A stretch of 64,000 nucleotides of DNA from Syntrophaceae bacterium. GTDB lineage: Bacteria > Desulfobacterota > Syntrophia > Syntrophales > Smithellaceae. Positions within the stretch are counted from its first letter, which is position 1, and each line of letters starts with the position of its first letter. The notes under the pieces are model-generated. The model was not told the DNA's origin. It did no database searches and saw only the letters and a program-made list of their open reading frames with translations. A program made the position numbers and the translations under genes. Where the stretch lies: positions 1-64,000 of the forward strand of contig JAHDKI010000001.1 in assembly GCA_018436925.1 (NCBI GenBank). The letters are read 5' to 3'. Positions 8,245 through 16,820 of the stretch are shown here, in pieces.

Positions 8245-10545
8245 ATGAGCGAAACCGCTGAAATCAATGAACTGCAGGAAATCCTGCGCCTGCAGAAAGG
8301 CCTTCAGGATATAACCAACACGATCAATGCGGCGCATAACGTCAAACAGATTCTGACCGAATCCCGCCCGCGAATAATAGATCTTTTCTGTGTCGAATCC
8401 GCCAATATTTATCTGGTGGATAACCGGTCGCGCAAGGAAATTTTCACGCTGATTGAATCCGGGGAATCCGTCAAGGAAAGACGCACCGCGATCAGCAATC
8501 ATACCATCCCCGGCTATGTCGCCAATACGGGGAAACTGGTCAATATCGCCGATTCCGGCAATCCGGAATACCGCAACACCTATAAAGACCTTCTGCTCGA
8601 CGATGAAGTGGACGTCCGCTTCGGCGTCCGCGTTCGCCAGATCCTGGCCCTTCCGGTGATCTACGCCGGGGAAATCATGGGTGTTGTCGAAGTCATCAAC
8701 AAAAAAGACCGGTCAGAGCAGTTTGCAGACGAAGAGCCGATCCTGCTTCAGGAAATCGCCGATGTTCTGGGCATCGCGTTTTACAATCAGCAGCGCATGG
8801 ATCCCAAGGCCAAAAAGTCCAAGTTTGCCTATCTCATCGCCAATGATCTGATTACGGAAGAAGAGTTGACCCGCGCCCGTGAAGATTCCCGCGCGTCCAA
8901 GGAGTCTTTGGAAAGCGTATTGATGAAAAAGTACAATATCAAGAAAGACGATATCGGGCAGTCTCTGGAATTTTTCTATCAATGCAAATTCGTGCCTTTC
9001 AATCAGAAGCTTCCCATTCCCGGCGAACTGCTCAAAAACCTTAAAAAAGATTATCTGCTGCGTGAAGTCTGGGTTCCCCTGGAAAAAAAGGACAACAGCA
9101 TTCGGGTGGTCGTGGATGATCCGCAGAATATTCTCAAACGCGATACGATCGAAAACCTTCTGAAGACGAAAAACATCCGCTATGATGTTGCTCTGAAAGA
9201 GGATATCGTTAATTACATCGAGCTTTTTTTCAGGCAGGAAGTCGAGGAGTCGACTTTTTCCGATCTTCTGGGTCGTCTGGAAGGCGCGGATCAGCAGATG
9301 GAAGAGGATGGCGATGAGACGGTCCGTGAATCGGACAGCGCGATCATTCAGCTGGTCAATAAAATTATCAATGATGCGTTTATCCGGGGCGCCTCCGATA
9401 TTCACATTGAGCCGGATGTCATCGACAAAAACGTTGCGGTTCGATACCGGATCGACGGGGATTGCATTGTGTATCAGACCCTGCCCTTCAATTACCGGGC
9501 CGCTTTGGTTTCCCGCATCAAGATCATGTCCAATCTCGACATCACCATTAAGCGAACCCCCCAGGATGGGAAGATCAAACTGAAAAAACCCGGTGTGGGG
9601 GAAATTGAGCTGCGCGTGGTCACGATTCCCACACAGGGAGAAGTGGAAGATGTGGTCATGAGAATTCTCGCCAAGGGCGATACCATGCCCCTGGAAGCCA
9701 TGAAAATGACGCCACGTAACTATAAAGAACTTTTAAAAATCTGCGAAAAACCATACGGTTTGATCTTATGCGTGGGGCCGACGGGGTCCGGTAAAACGAC
9801 CACGCTGCACGCCGTGTTGAGCCATATCAACAAACCGGACCGCAAGATCTGGACGGCGGAAGATCCCGTCGAAATCACCCAGCGCGGATTGCGGCAGGTA
9901 CAGGTTCATCCTAAAATCGGGTTTGATTTTGCCGCCGCGATGCGGGCCTTTCTGCGGGCCGATCCCGATATCATCATGGTCGGTGAAATGCGGGATTTCG
10001 AAACGGCCAAGATCGGTGTCGAGGCATCGCTGACCGGGCATCTGGTCTTAAGCACGCTGCATACCAACAGCGCTCCGGAAACGATTTCCCGTCTTTTGGA
10101 CATGGGAATCGATCCGTTGAATTTTGCCGATTCACTTCTGGGGGTTTTGGCCCAGCGTCTGGTGCGCACGCTTTGCCCGAAATGTAAGGAGAGCTACAAT
10201 CCCAGTGAAGAAGAGTACAAACAAATCGCTGAAAGCTATGGCCCGGAATACTTCAAAAAACTCAACATTCCTTACAGTCGAGGGCTGAAACTTTTCCGTC
10301 CCAAGGGATGTGAGGAATGTGATCGAACCGGCTATAAGGGCCGGGTCAGCATTCATGAGTTGCTGGTCAACAGTGAAGATATTAAAAAACGATCCATTGA
10401 GCGCCGTGAAAGCATCGATGTGATCCGCAGCATCGCCATGGCGGAGGGGATGCTGACGCTGTACCAGGACGGCATTCTTAAGGCTTTTCAGGGATTGACG
10501 GACATCAAGCAGGTCCATCGGGTGTGCATGACGACAGGCCGCTAG
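8245..10545 (+). CDS. GspE/PilB family ATPase with N-terminal GAF domain
   Basis: A 766-residue secretion/pilus assembly ATPase. Residues ~15-185 form a GAF sensor domain (ending VIYAGEIMGVVEVINKKD). This is followed by a MshEN/GspE N-terminal domain (~195-330) and the hexameric ATPase. The Walker A motif GPTGSGKT is at 511-518, ASDIHIEP is the arginine-finger/Asp-box region, and LRADPDIIMVGEMRD and LSTLHTNSA are the Walker B and His boxes. The tetracysteine zinc site CPKC..CEEC is near the C-terminus. Family members power type IV pilus extension or type II secretion. No pilus or secretion genes adjoin it, so it probably serves a system encoded elsewhere, or the MglA-type module 3 kb downstream. 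GAGGTG precedes the start. Confidence 0.93.
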   Translation: MSETAEINELQEILRLQKGLQDITNTINAAHNVKQILTESRPRIIDLFCVESANIYLVDNRSRKEIFTLIESGESVKERRTAISNHTIPGYVANTGKLVNIADSGNPEYRNTYKDLLLDDEVDVRFGVRVRQILALPVIYAGEIMGVVEVINKKDRSEQFADEEPILLQEIADVLGIAFYNQQRMDPKAKKSKFAYLIANDLITEEELTRAREDSRASKESLESVLMKKYNIKKDDIGQSLEFFYQCKFVPFNQKLPIPGELLKNLKKDYLLREVWVPLEKKDNSIRVVVDDPQNILKRDTIENLLKTKNIRYDVALKEDIVNYIELFFRQEVEESTFSDLLGRLEGADQQMEEDGDETVRESDSAIIQLVNKIINDAFIRGASDIHIEPDVIDKNVAVRYRIDGDCIVYQTLPFNYRAALVSRIKIMSNLDITIKRTPQDGKIKLKKPGVGEIELRVVTIPTQGEVEDVVMRILAKGDTMPLEAMKMTPRNYKELLKICEKPYGLILCVGPTGSGKTTTLHAVLSHINKPDRKIWTAEDPVEITQRGLRQVQVHPKIGFDFAAAMRAFLRADPDIIMVGEMRDFETAKIGVEASLTGHLVLSTLHTNSAPETISRLLDMGIDPLNFADSLLGVLAQRLVRTLCPKCKESYNPSEEEYKQIAESYGPEYFKKLNIPYSRGLKLFRPKGCEECDRTGYKGRVSIHELLVNSEDIKKRSIERRESIDVIRSIAMAEGMLTLYQDGILKAFQGLTDIKQVHRVCMTTGR

Positions 10546-10581
10546 CGCTTCTGGATAAGTGGCGCAGCCATTTTGACGAGA

Positions 10582-10624
10582 AAAAAACTCCCCGTTGATG
10601 GAACCATCAACGGGGAGTTTTTCG
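10582..10624. terminator. Bidirectional rho-independent terminator
   Basis: A near-perfect inverted repeat, AACTCCCCGTTGATGG facing CCATCAACGGGGAGTT, is flanked by A-run and T-run. It sits between two convergent genes and can stop transcription from both. Confidence 0.92.
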
Positions 10625-10645
10625 TGCCGGATATGCCGGCGTTTG

Positions 10646-11884
10646 CTATTTCAGTTTAATGAACTTAAGCGGGGCGGTGGTTTTGGAAAGTTTTTTCACA
10701 CTCTCAAATTCTTCAGGCGTGTTTGTCCACCAGATATAGGCGTTACCTGGTGAGAACTTGCCACCGCTGATCGTTTGTGCAATGGATTGGCAATGCATGC
10801 GTCCGGACGGGGCGATGCTGAAGACCTCGCCGGGGTACCGGTCGCCCAAAAGAGGCATGGCTTTGCCGAAGGCGGCCCGCACCGCGTAAACATCATCCTG
10901 GGTTCCGGCGGCGGCAATCGCCTTTGCTAAAGCATGCATGGACACATAATGCATCACGGCTTCCCACGTATTGATTCTTCGGTAGCTTTCCCGGTATTTC
11001 TTATCGAAGGCGGCGGAGATGGGCATGGGGATGGAATTTACGCTTGCCGTTCCGATGACGTTTTCCATTAATCTGGTTCCGTCAAGCATCTGCGCGATGG
11101 AATCCATTTTGGCCTGGTCCACGAGCAAAAAGCCTCCTTTATAGCCCATGGTTCTGGCCTGTTCGATCACCAGCGCCGTGGTCGCCGAAGGACCGCCGAT
11201 GAGCATCACGTCGGGATTGGTTTCCAGCGCAGCCTTAAGCGGCGCCATGAAGTCGGTCCGGGTATAATAGTTTGCGGGCTTGTCCGCCGTGATTCTTCCG
11301 CCGAGTTTTTCCCAGTTGGACCTGAAAATCTGCCGCCATTCCTCTCCATAGCTGCCCAGCGTGACGACCATGGCGGCTTTGCGCCAGCCCCGTTCCCAGG
11401 CCCAATCGGCGAAAAGTTTCGCGTAAACAGTCAAAGGCGGCGCCGGCACCACAAACAGATTGTTCTTAATCGTATCGGCTTTGGCTGAACTGGTGTAAGC
11501 CAGCAGAATAAATTCGCTGCACTCTTCTTCATTGATGGACAACAAAGAGGCTGCCGTTCCGAAAACGGGATTGAAGATGGCCAATGCGCCTTTGTCCAGA
11601 AGTTCACGGGCGTTGGCGACGGTTTGGGTCGGATTGACCTGGTCGTCCATCTTTTCGAGCCTGAACAGGAACTTTTGTCCGTCGGCGACGATCCCTCCGG
11701 AAGCGTTGATTTCTTTAATGGCCATGTCGACGCCGTTGACGCAATCCTGACCATACTCCGCAGCGGGGCCGCTCAACGGTCCGGTGAATCCGATGACGAT
11801 TTCATTGGCAGCGTGGGCAAACGATGCCGCCAGGATCAAAACCGCCGCCGCGAATCCGCACAAGAGCTTTCTTAACTGAGTCAT
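10646..11884 (-). CDS. Periplasmic branched-chain-amino-acid-type substrate-binding protein (LivK-like)
   Basis: A 412-residue type I periplasmic binding protein. A signal peptide (LLCGFAAAVLILAASFAHA, cleaved before ANE) leads into EIVIGFTGPLSGPAAEYGQ, the standard first strand of the Leu/Ile/Val-binding family. The start at 11884 follows GAGGAGGG; a frame running 139 codons further upstream only shadows the Ala/Pro-rich neighbour. No permease or ATPase genes adjoin it. Instead it is 28 bases downstream of a receptor-like membrane protein, so it may act as a sensory ligand carrier rather than a transporter subunit. Ligand unknown. Confidence 0.9.
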   Translation of the reverse strand: MTQLRKLLCGFAAAVLILAASFAHAANEIVIGFTGPLSGPAAEYGQDCVNGVDMAIKEINASGGIVADGQKFLFRLEKMDDQVNPTQTVANARELLDKGALAIFNPVFGTAASLLSINEEECSEFILLAYTSSAKADTIKNNLFVVPAPPLTVYAKLFADWAWERGWRKAAMVVTLGSYGEEWRQIFRSNWEKLGGRITADKPANYYTRTDFMAPLKAALETNPDVMLIGGPSATTALVIEQARTMGYKGGFLLVDQAKMDSIAQMLDGTRLMENVIGTASVNSIPMPISAAFDKKYRESYRRINTWEAVMHYVSMHALAKAIAAAGTQDDVYAVRAAFGKAMPLLGDRYPGEVFSIAPSGRMHCQSIAQTISGGKFSPGNAYIWWTNTPEEFESVKKLSKTTAPLKFIKLK

Positions 11885-11912
11885 CTTTTCCCTCCTCAAT
11901 GATGAACCGAAA

Positions 11913-12896
11913 TTAAATATCCTGAAGTTTATCGATGGCTTTTTTGGGCGTAATAACCAGGCTTTCGGAATCCTTCGCTTCGGGCCCCTTCTTGACGAGA
12001 CCCGACAGGGATTTGGGAGCTTCTTCGGCCGCTGCGGGCTGGGCGGCGGGAGCGGCAGGCGCTGCAGGCGCAGCGGGAGCGGCAGAGGCAGAGGATTTTG
12101 CAGCGGGTGTTCCCGCTGAGCTGAGCTTGGTCTTGAGCGCATTGACGGACTGGGCAATCTGTCCCATTTCGTCATCGGCAGTCCACGAAAGCGTCCGATT
12201 GTATTTTCCTTCGGCGTATTCGCGCAAGACGGCGGCGGCTTCCCCCAGAGGTTGGCCCAAGGCGCTAAACGCGCGGGTGACCAAAAAGGAGGTTGCCACA
12301 ACGCCGGCGCCCAAAAGCACCAACATCAAGACAATGATGATGTAGAAGTTCCGGCTTGATGCGCCATAGGCCTCCGCGCCGATTTTACTTTCCATATCAA
12401 GCAACTGGGACAACAAGCGGGTGATGGATTCCATTCGTTCTTCGGCGGCCGCGAGATATGCCACGCCGGTGCCCTGAGGCAGGAGTTTGAGGACTCTGGT
12501 CACCTGTCTTTGATAATCAGTCAGGTTGCTCATGACCGCTTCATAATACTTTTTTTGCTCCGGGGTGATATCGGATGCGAGGATTTTTTTAACCAAAGCG
12601 ACATCCTGCTCCAGCAAAGCGTTGGTCTCATTCGATCGCTTGGCGATTTCCTGTTTGTCCTGGCTGGTTGAAACCATGGTTTGGATGCGATAGAGGCTGG
12701 AATGGGCCTGGTAAATATCCGTAATGAGTTTCGTGCTGTTTTGAAAATCATGGAACCCGCGATTGTAGATTTCACTCGTGGAGGATTTGAGCAGCAGCAG
12801 GCCCACAACGGCGATGGCGATGATGACGATAACCAGCCCGTAAATTTGAACAGACAGCGCCTTTTGTCCTGACTTTAAACCATGACTTGAATTCAT
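11913..12896 (-). CDS. Chemoreceptor-like membrane protein with HAMP but no signalling domain
   Basis: A 327-residue protein: TM1 (~15-37), a helical periplasmic four-helix-bundle-type sensor (~40-185), TM2 (~186-210), a HAMP-like segment (ALGQPLGEAAAVLREYAEGKYNRTLSWTADDEMGQIAQSVNALK, ~215-260), then an Ala/Pro-rich linker and a short charged tail. The methyl-accepting hairpin expected after HAMP is absent, and no kinase or cyclase replaces it. GAGAGGAAAG precedes the start. Co-transcribed with a substrate-binding protein, it may sense that protein's ligand and act through a partner docking on the tail. That is inference; the tail KKAIDKLQDI is the only non-repetitive part. Confidence 0.82.
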   Translation of the reverse strand: MNSSHGLKSGQKALSVQIYGLVIVIIAIAVVGLLLLKSSTSEIYNRGFHDFQNSTKLITDIYQAHSSLYRIQTMVSTSQDKQEIAKRSNETNALLEQDVALVKKILASDITPEQKKYYEAVMSNLTDYQRQVTRVLKLLPQGTGVAYLAAAEERMESITRLLSQLLDMESKIGAEAYGASSRNFYIIIVLMLVLLGAGVVATSFLVTRAFSALGQPLGEAAAVLREYAEGKYNRTLSWTADDEMGQIAQSVNALKTKLSSAGTPAAKSSASAAPAAPAAPAAPAAQPAAAEEAPKSLSGLVKKGPEAKDSESLVITPKKAIDKLQDI

Positions 12897-13462
12897 AAGA
12901 CCATCTTTCCTCTCTTGTTTAGGTTATTTCTTGACGGATAGACTGCTCACTTCAAGACAATCGCCCGGATGAAGCTTTTTACTGTTTTCGTTTGATATCT
13001 CTTCGTTTGCCCGTGTATCTTTCGGAACGGATTTCTTCATATGTGGCGAGACAATAGCTCTTGCCAAAGGCGGTTGTCAAGATGATTTTTCTTTGCCGGA
13101 CGCGCCGGGGATCATTTCCCGGCGCGCGGCCGCATTGGATTGCGTATGATGCTTGCCGAATTTTTTGATTGACACAGTCGTGTTAATCCTTTTAGAAGAG
13201 CAAAGTTGTTTAAAGTCTTTTAAAGAAGATCTGTGTCCCCATAAAAGTTTCATGGTTTTGCGGCCCGGCGGCGGGAGTCTGCGTCGGATGCGATTAACAT
13301 TGTCAGGGGCAATCAAAACGGGTTGGTCAAAATGACCATTCCGCGGTTTCAGCGACGGATCGGTTCTCAAATTACCTAATATAAACAGTGGCATATGATT
13401 ATATTTTACCAGGGTACGCTTATTGCATTGATCCAATGAAAAAAATTTGGCATTTTGGTTGG
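12897..13462. other. Intergenic region between divergent transcripts
   Basis: About 560 bases with no gene that could be supported. It must hold promoters for the receptor-like gene (minus) and the receiver operon (plus). A hairpin, GCGCCGGG/CCCGGCGC, lies near 13105-13128. The 13400s are AT-rich. Confidence 0.4.
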
Positions 13463-14050
13463 ATGATGACGAAGAACATGGACACATTTGAAGTTTTCAC
13501 AAAAAAGCGATTCAACGTCGTTTGCGAGGCGTCCGAAAACCGGCAACGCGAGGCCGGGAAACGGTTGCGCGAAGTCCTGATTGTCGACGACGAAGAACCT
13601 CTGCTTCTGAGTATCGCCGACGGATTGAGCATCTACCGTAAATTTTTTAATCTTCAAACCGCGACCAATGGAGCGGACGCCGTCAAAGTGTTGAAGTCGT
13701 CGCCGGTGATTGATCTGGTCGTCACGGATCTGAGCATGCCCAAAATGGACGGATTTGAGCTTTTGGCCTACATCAACAGGAACTATCCCCGGATTCCGGT
13801 CATTTTGATGACCGCGTTCGGCACGCCGAAGATCGAAGAGATCGTCAACAATATGGGATTGTTCCGGTATCTGGAAAAACCGCTGGATATCAATGTCATT
13901 GCGGAGAACATCTTTGCCGCCTTAAAAATCAATGCCATGCAGCCGCTGGGACAGGCCTCTTTCCGATCGGAAGGTCGGCAGGCGGCGGATCCGGAATTTT
14001 ACCCGGGGGCTTCGGGCCCCTTTGCGAATTTCAAAAAAACCATGCCTTAA
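13463..14050 (+). CDS. CheY-like response regulator (stand-alone receiver)
   Basis: A receiver-domain protein of about 195 residues. VLIVDDEEP holds the acidic pair, VVTDLSMPKMDGFE the phosphorylated aspartate, LMTAFG the conserved threonine and YLEKPLD the lysine. No DNA-binding or enzymatic output domain follows; the C-terminal ~45 residues are low-complexity. The start is uncertain. In-frame starts exist at 13388 (GTG), 13436, 13463 and 13478 and none has a good ribosome site; the receiver itself begins only ~30 residues in. It opens the operon leading to the roadblock/MglA genes, so phosphorylation may gate that module. No histidine kinase is in the window. Confidence 0.85.
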   Translation: MMTKNMDTFEVFTKKRFNVVCEASENRQREAGKRLREVLIVDDEEPLLLSIADGLSIYRKFFNLQTATNGADAVKVLKSSPVIDLVVTDLSMPKMDGFELLAYINRNYPRIPVILMTAFGTPKIEEIVNNMGLFRYLEKPLDINVIAENIFAALKINAMQPLGQASFRSEGRQAADPEFYPGASGPFANFKKTMP

Positions 14051-14077
14051 ACATAAAGCCAGGAGACAAAAAGCATT

Positions 14078-14938
14078 ATGGAAGGAACTGCGAAAAGAGA
14101 TTTAAAGCTGGTTCAGGACGGGCAAAAGGAAGGTGCGCCCAAATCAGAGGCGGCAACCCGGGATGAATTGCAGCGATGGCCGCTGTTCGGGCTTTCCGTA
14201 GGCAGCTTTCTTCAAGTGATTGCCATGGAACAGCAGACTTGCATCATGGAAGTTTATCACGACGCGGATCATTGGGGGCAGTTCTGTTTTGTTGAAGGCT
14301 CTCTTTACGACGCGTCCTGCGGTGCGCTTCAGGGCGAGGAAGCCGCCATGGAAATGATTGCCTGGGAAAACGTCCGGCTGAATATCAAACAGATTCTCAA
14401 TACCAGCAAAGTAGAGCGCAAAATTGAGAAGAATCTGATGCTCTTGCTCATGGAAAGCACAAGACGCCGCGACGAACTCAAAAACGGCGGCCCCGACGGG
14501 GATATGGAGGATGCCGAGGAGCTCGATGACATCGATGATATCGAGGATCTCGATGTCATCGCCGACGATGTGGAGCGGGCCAAGCTGGAAGCCTGCCTCA
14601 ACATTCTCGCCAAAGACATGGGAGACGCGCTCAACACGGCCAGCATTTCCAGCATCCGGGAAGGGAGGATTATGGCGTCTCATAAAGCGCCGCCGCAGAC
14701 CGCCGAAGCGTTCCTGCGCCTGACCCATTATCTGAAAAATGCATTTGCCGCCAATACCTCCGTTCACTTGGGCGACCACTACATCATGGATATGAAAGGC
14801 GGGTTGACCCTGGTGGTTTTGATTTTCGGGGAATATCAGTGGTGCGTTGTTTTCGATAACACGAAGTGCACGCTGGGGCTTTTCAGAAATGTCATTATGC
14901 CCAAGGTGGTCAAGACATTTAATGAAATGAATCTGTGA
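14078..14938 (+). CDS. DUF4388 plus roadblock/LC7-like two-domain protein
   Basis: A 286-residue cytoplasmic protein. Residues ~35-130 match the DUF4388 (PATAN-like) pattern: PLFGLSVGSFLQVIAMEQQTC..EVYHD..WGQFCFVEGSLYDASCGALQGEEAAMEMIAW. This domain usually links receivers to effectors. An acidic linker (~145-170) is followed by a roadblock-like domain (~172-286: AKLEACLNILAKDMGD..ITSI..) that closely resembles the next gene product. Roadblock proteins act as partners or GAPs of MglA GTPases. It lies 27 bases after the receiver gene. Together they suggest a chain from phosphorylated receiver through DUF4388 to the GTPase. The domain assignment is by eye. Confidence 0.8.
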   Translation: MEGTAKRDLKLVQDGQKEGAPKSEAATRDELQRWPLFGLSVGSFLQVIAMEQQTCIMEVYHDADHWGQFCFVEGSLYDASCGALQGEEAAMEMIAWENVRLNIKQILNTSKVERKIEKNLMLLLMESTRRRDELKNGGPDGDMEDAEELDDIDDIEDLDVIADDVERAKLEACLNILAKDMGDALNTASISSIREGRIMASHKAPPQTAEAFLRLTHYLKNAFAANTSVHLGDHYIMDMKGGLTLVVLIFGEYQWCVVFDNTKCTLGLFRNVIMPKVVKTFNEMNL

Positions 14939-15004
14939 GACCGCAGGGCGCAGGGGGAAGGGCGTCCGGATCGGCCAATCAAGCTCATATAGGGAGGAAC
15001 CTCA

Positions 15005-15376
15005 ATGAATATTCAGAAACTCAATGCTTGCATGGACATTTTGAAAAAGGATCTGGGAGACGGTTTTGTCGCATCCTGTATCATTACGACGGAAGACGGC
15101 CAGGTGCTGGTCGCAACCGATCATGCTAATATTGCCGAGGCGACCCTGCTCAACGACGCTACGGCATTCATCCGCAACGCCTTGAAGACTTATCCGGCGG
15201 AATTGGGGAATTATTATTATATTGACGTCGCCGGCAGCATGTCGGTATTGGTCATTCCTTTCGGTGATTTCCAATGGACGGTGACGGTCAACAAAAAGCT
15301 CGTGAAACTCGGGTTGCTTTTAAATGTCGTTTTGCCGGCGATCATCAATGCTTTTGAAGATGCCGTGGTGTCTTAA
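15005..15376 (+). CDS. Roadblock/LC7-like protein
   Basis: A 123-residue protein with the roadblock order: helix (MNIQKLNACMDILKKDLGDGF), strand pair (ASCIITTEDGQVLVAT), helix (ATAFIRNAL), strands (NYYYIDVAGSMSVLVIPFGDFQWTVTVN) and a final helix. It is similar to the C-terminal half of the preceding gene product (shared LGDGF/MGDAL, YYYIDVAGS/HYIMDMKGG, FGDFQW/FGEYQW), so one is probably a duplicate of the other. AGGGAGGA precedes the start. Likely forms homo- or heterodimers that bind the MglA-like GTPase encoded downstream. Confidence 0.82.
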   Translation: MNIQKLNACMDILKKDLGDGFVASCIITTEDGQVLVATDHANIAEATLLNDATAFIRNALKTYPAELGNYYYIDVAGSMSVLVIPFGDFQWTVTVNKKLVKLGLLLNVVLPAIINAFEDAVVS

Positions 15377-15387
15377 GGGAGGGGATC

Positions 15388-15570
15388 ATGGGAGAAAAGC
15401 TCGTAAAGATATTTGAGATCGTCAGCGAACAGGCCGGCTTGAGGGGTCGTATGGAACTTGCCACCCGGACCGGCATCTCGCTCAACCGAGCGACTCAAAT
15501 GAAGGACACGGATGAACTGGTAAAACGAATGAAAGAAATGGCAAGTTCTATCCTTGAAAAAAATTCTTAA
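15388..15570 (+). CDS. Small protein, unknown, within roadblock operon
   Basis: A 60-residue basic protein, predicted largely helical (LVKIFEIVSEQAGLRGRMELATRTG..DTDELVKRMKEMASSILEKNS). It starts 12 bases after the previous stop with AGGGAGGGG upstream, so it is very likely translated. No family is recognised. Its place between roadblock genes suggests an adaptor of that module. Confidence 0.7.
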   Translation: MGEKLVKIFEIVSEQAGLRGRMELATRTGISLNRATQMKDTDELVKRMKEMASSILEKNS

Positions 15571-15742
15571 ATATATTAAAGACAACAACGTTTATATTAA
15601 GGCGGTGCATCATTTGCGGGACAGGTGCGTGTATTGTGCTGTTGATCAGCTTGTCTGATCAGCGGCCAAGCCTTTCCTTGGCAAACGATGCGGGACGCGT
15701 GTTTTCAATCCAGGCAACAATTCTGATAAAGGAATTGCAATC

Positions 15743-16129
15743 ATGATCTTAGGCCAAAAACAACTCGACAAGATTCACGATACATTGACCGAAAACCTGA
15801 TTGGATCCGGTGTGCAAAGCGTGATGCTGATTGATACGGCAGGCAATGTCATCGCGTCCATCAACAGCGGCAACGAATCGATCGATTTGTATTCCCTGGC
15901 GGCGCTTGCGGCGGCGAATTTCGGCGCCATGAGCTGTATGGCCAGGATTGTCGGGGAAGACGAGTTTTCTCTGCTGTTTCATAAAGGTGAAAAAGAAAAC
16001 ATTTATTTCTGCAAGGTCAACGAAGAGCTGCTTTTGGTGAACATATTCAATAATCAGATTTCCCTGGGATTTCTCAGGCTTAAAATGTCCAAGGTGGTGG
16101 ATGAGCTGCTGAGTCTGCTTGCCGCCTGA
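15743..16129 (+). CDS. Roadblock/LC7 domain protein (MglB-like)
   Basis: A 128-residue single roadblock domain: helix QKQLDKIHDTLTENLIGSG, strands VQSVMLIDTAGNVIASIN, helix SLAALAAANFGAMSCMARIVGE, strands FSLLFHKGEKENIYFCKVNEELLLVNIF and C-terminal helix. This is closer to classical MglB than the two upstream copies. MglB is the GTPase-activating partner of MglA and sets cell polarity in Myxococcus. It lies 74 bases before the GTPase gene. The 172 bases upstream (15571-15742) carry no gene and may contain an internal promoter. Confidence 0.9.
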   Translation: MILGQKQLDKIHDTLTENLIGSGVQSVMLIDTAGNVIASINSGNESIDLYSLAALAAANFGAMSCMARIVGEDEFSLLFHKGEKENIYFCKVNEELLLVNIFNNQISLGFLRLKMSKVVDELLSLLAA

Positions 16130-16203
16130 GCTTGCGCAGGCGCGCTGATCGACCGGGATCTGGGGCGGACTAAGGTTATCAGGTTAATAGGGGGTGCAAC
16201 GCA

Positions 16204-16815
16204 TTGGCGTTTATCAATTTAAAAGACAAGGTCATTCAAGCGAAAATCGTTTATTACGGTCCCGGCCGGTGCGGCAAGACCACGAATCTTGAGTACATTT
16301 ACGAAAAGTGCCGCATGCAGGTGAATTCAGAGATGGTCACGGTGAAAACCCAGGGAGACCGAACCCTGTTTTTTGATTTTTTCCCGTTCGATATGGGAAA
16401 AATCGGCGGATATGACGTGAAAATTCAGCTCTACACGGTTCCCGGCCAGGTCAAGTACAATTCCACACGACGCCTGGTTCTCAAGGGTGTGGACGGCGTC
16501 GTCTTCGTGGCGGATTCCGCTGTCGAAAGAAGAAATAAAAACGTGCTTTCCCTTCGCAATCTCGAAGAAAATCTCACGTTGTACAACAAAAATATCCGCG
16601 AAATTCCCCTGGTCATCCAATACAACAAACGCGACCTGGCCAAGCAGGGTATAGAAATCCTGGATATTGAAACACTGGAGGCGGATCTCAACACGGAATT
16701 GAAAGTGCCGTGGTTTGAGGCCAGCGCCGTCGAGGGAGACAATGTCGTGGTCACCCTCAAGAAAATTATCTATGACACCATGGCTTCTCTTGAAAAACAA
16801 CTGAAACAGGAGTAG
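16204..16815 (+). CDS. MglA-like small Ras-family GTPase
   Basis: A 203-residue GTPase. The P-loop is GPGRCGKTT (19-27), switch II is TVPGQVKYN in place of DTAGQ as is typical for the MglA family, and the base-recognition motif is NKRDL. MAFINLKDKVIQAKIVYYGPG is the standard MglA opening. The start is TTG with AGGGGG about 8 bases upstream; no ATG is available near the conserved N-terminus. MglA cycles between GTP and GDP states at the cell pole and recruits pilus or gliding machinery. The preceding roadblock gene is its likely GAP. The gene ends 5 bases before the next. Confidence 0.94.
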   Translation: MAFINLKDKVIQAKIVYYGPGRCGKTTNLEYIYEKCRMQVNSEMVTVKTQGDRTLFFDFFPFDMGKIGGYDVKIQLYTVPGQVKYNSTRRLVLKGVDGVVFVADSAVERRNKNVLSLRNLEENLTLYNKNIREIPLVIQYNKRDLAKQGIEILDIETLEADLNTELKVPWFEASAVEGDNVVVTLKKIIYDTMASLEKQLKQE

Positions 16816-16820
16816 AGGCA

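Noticed and set aside
10646..12301. A 551-codon version of the binding protein
   Set aside because: The extra 139 N-terminal residues are a frame shadow of the Ala/Pro-rich neighbour; the signal peptide and GAGGAGGG fix the start at 11884.
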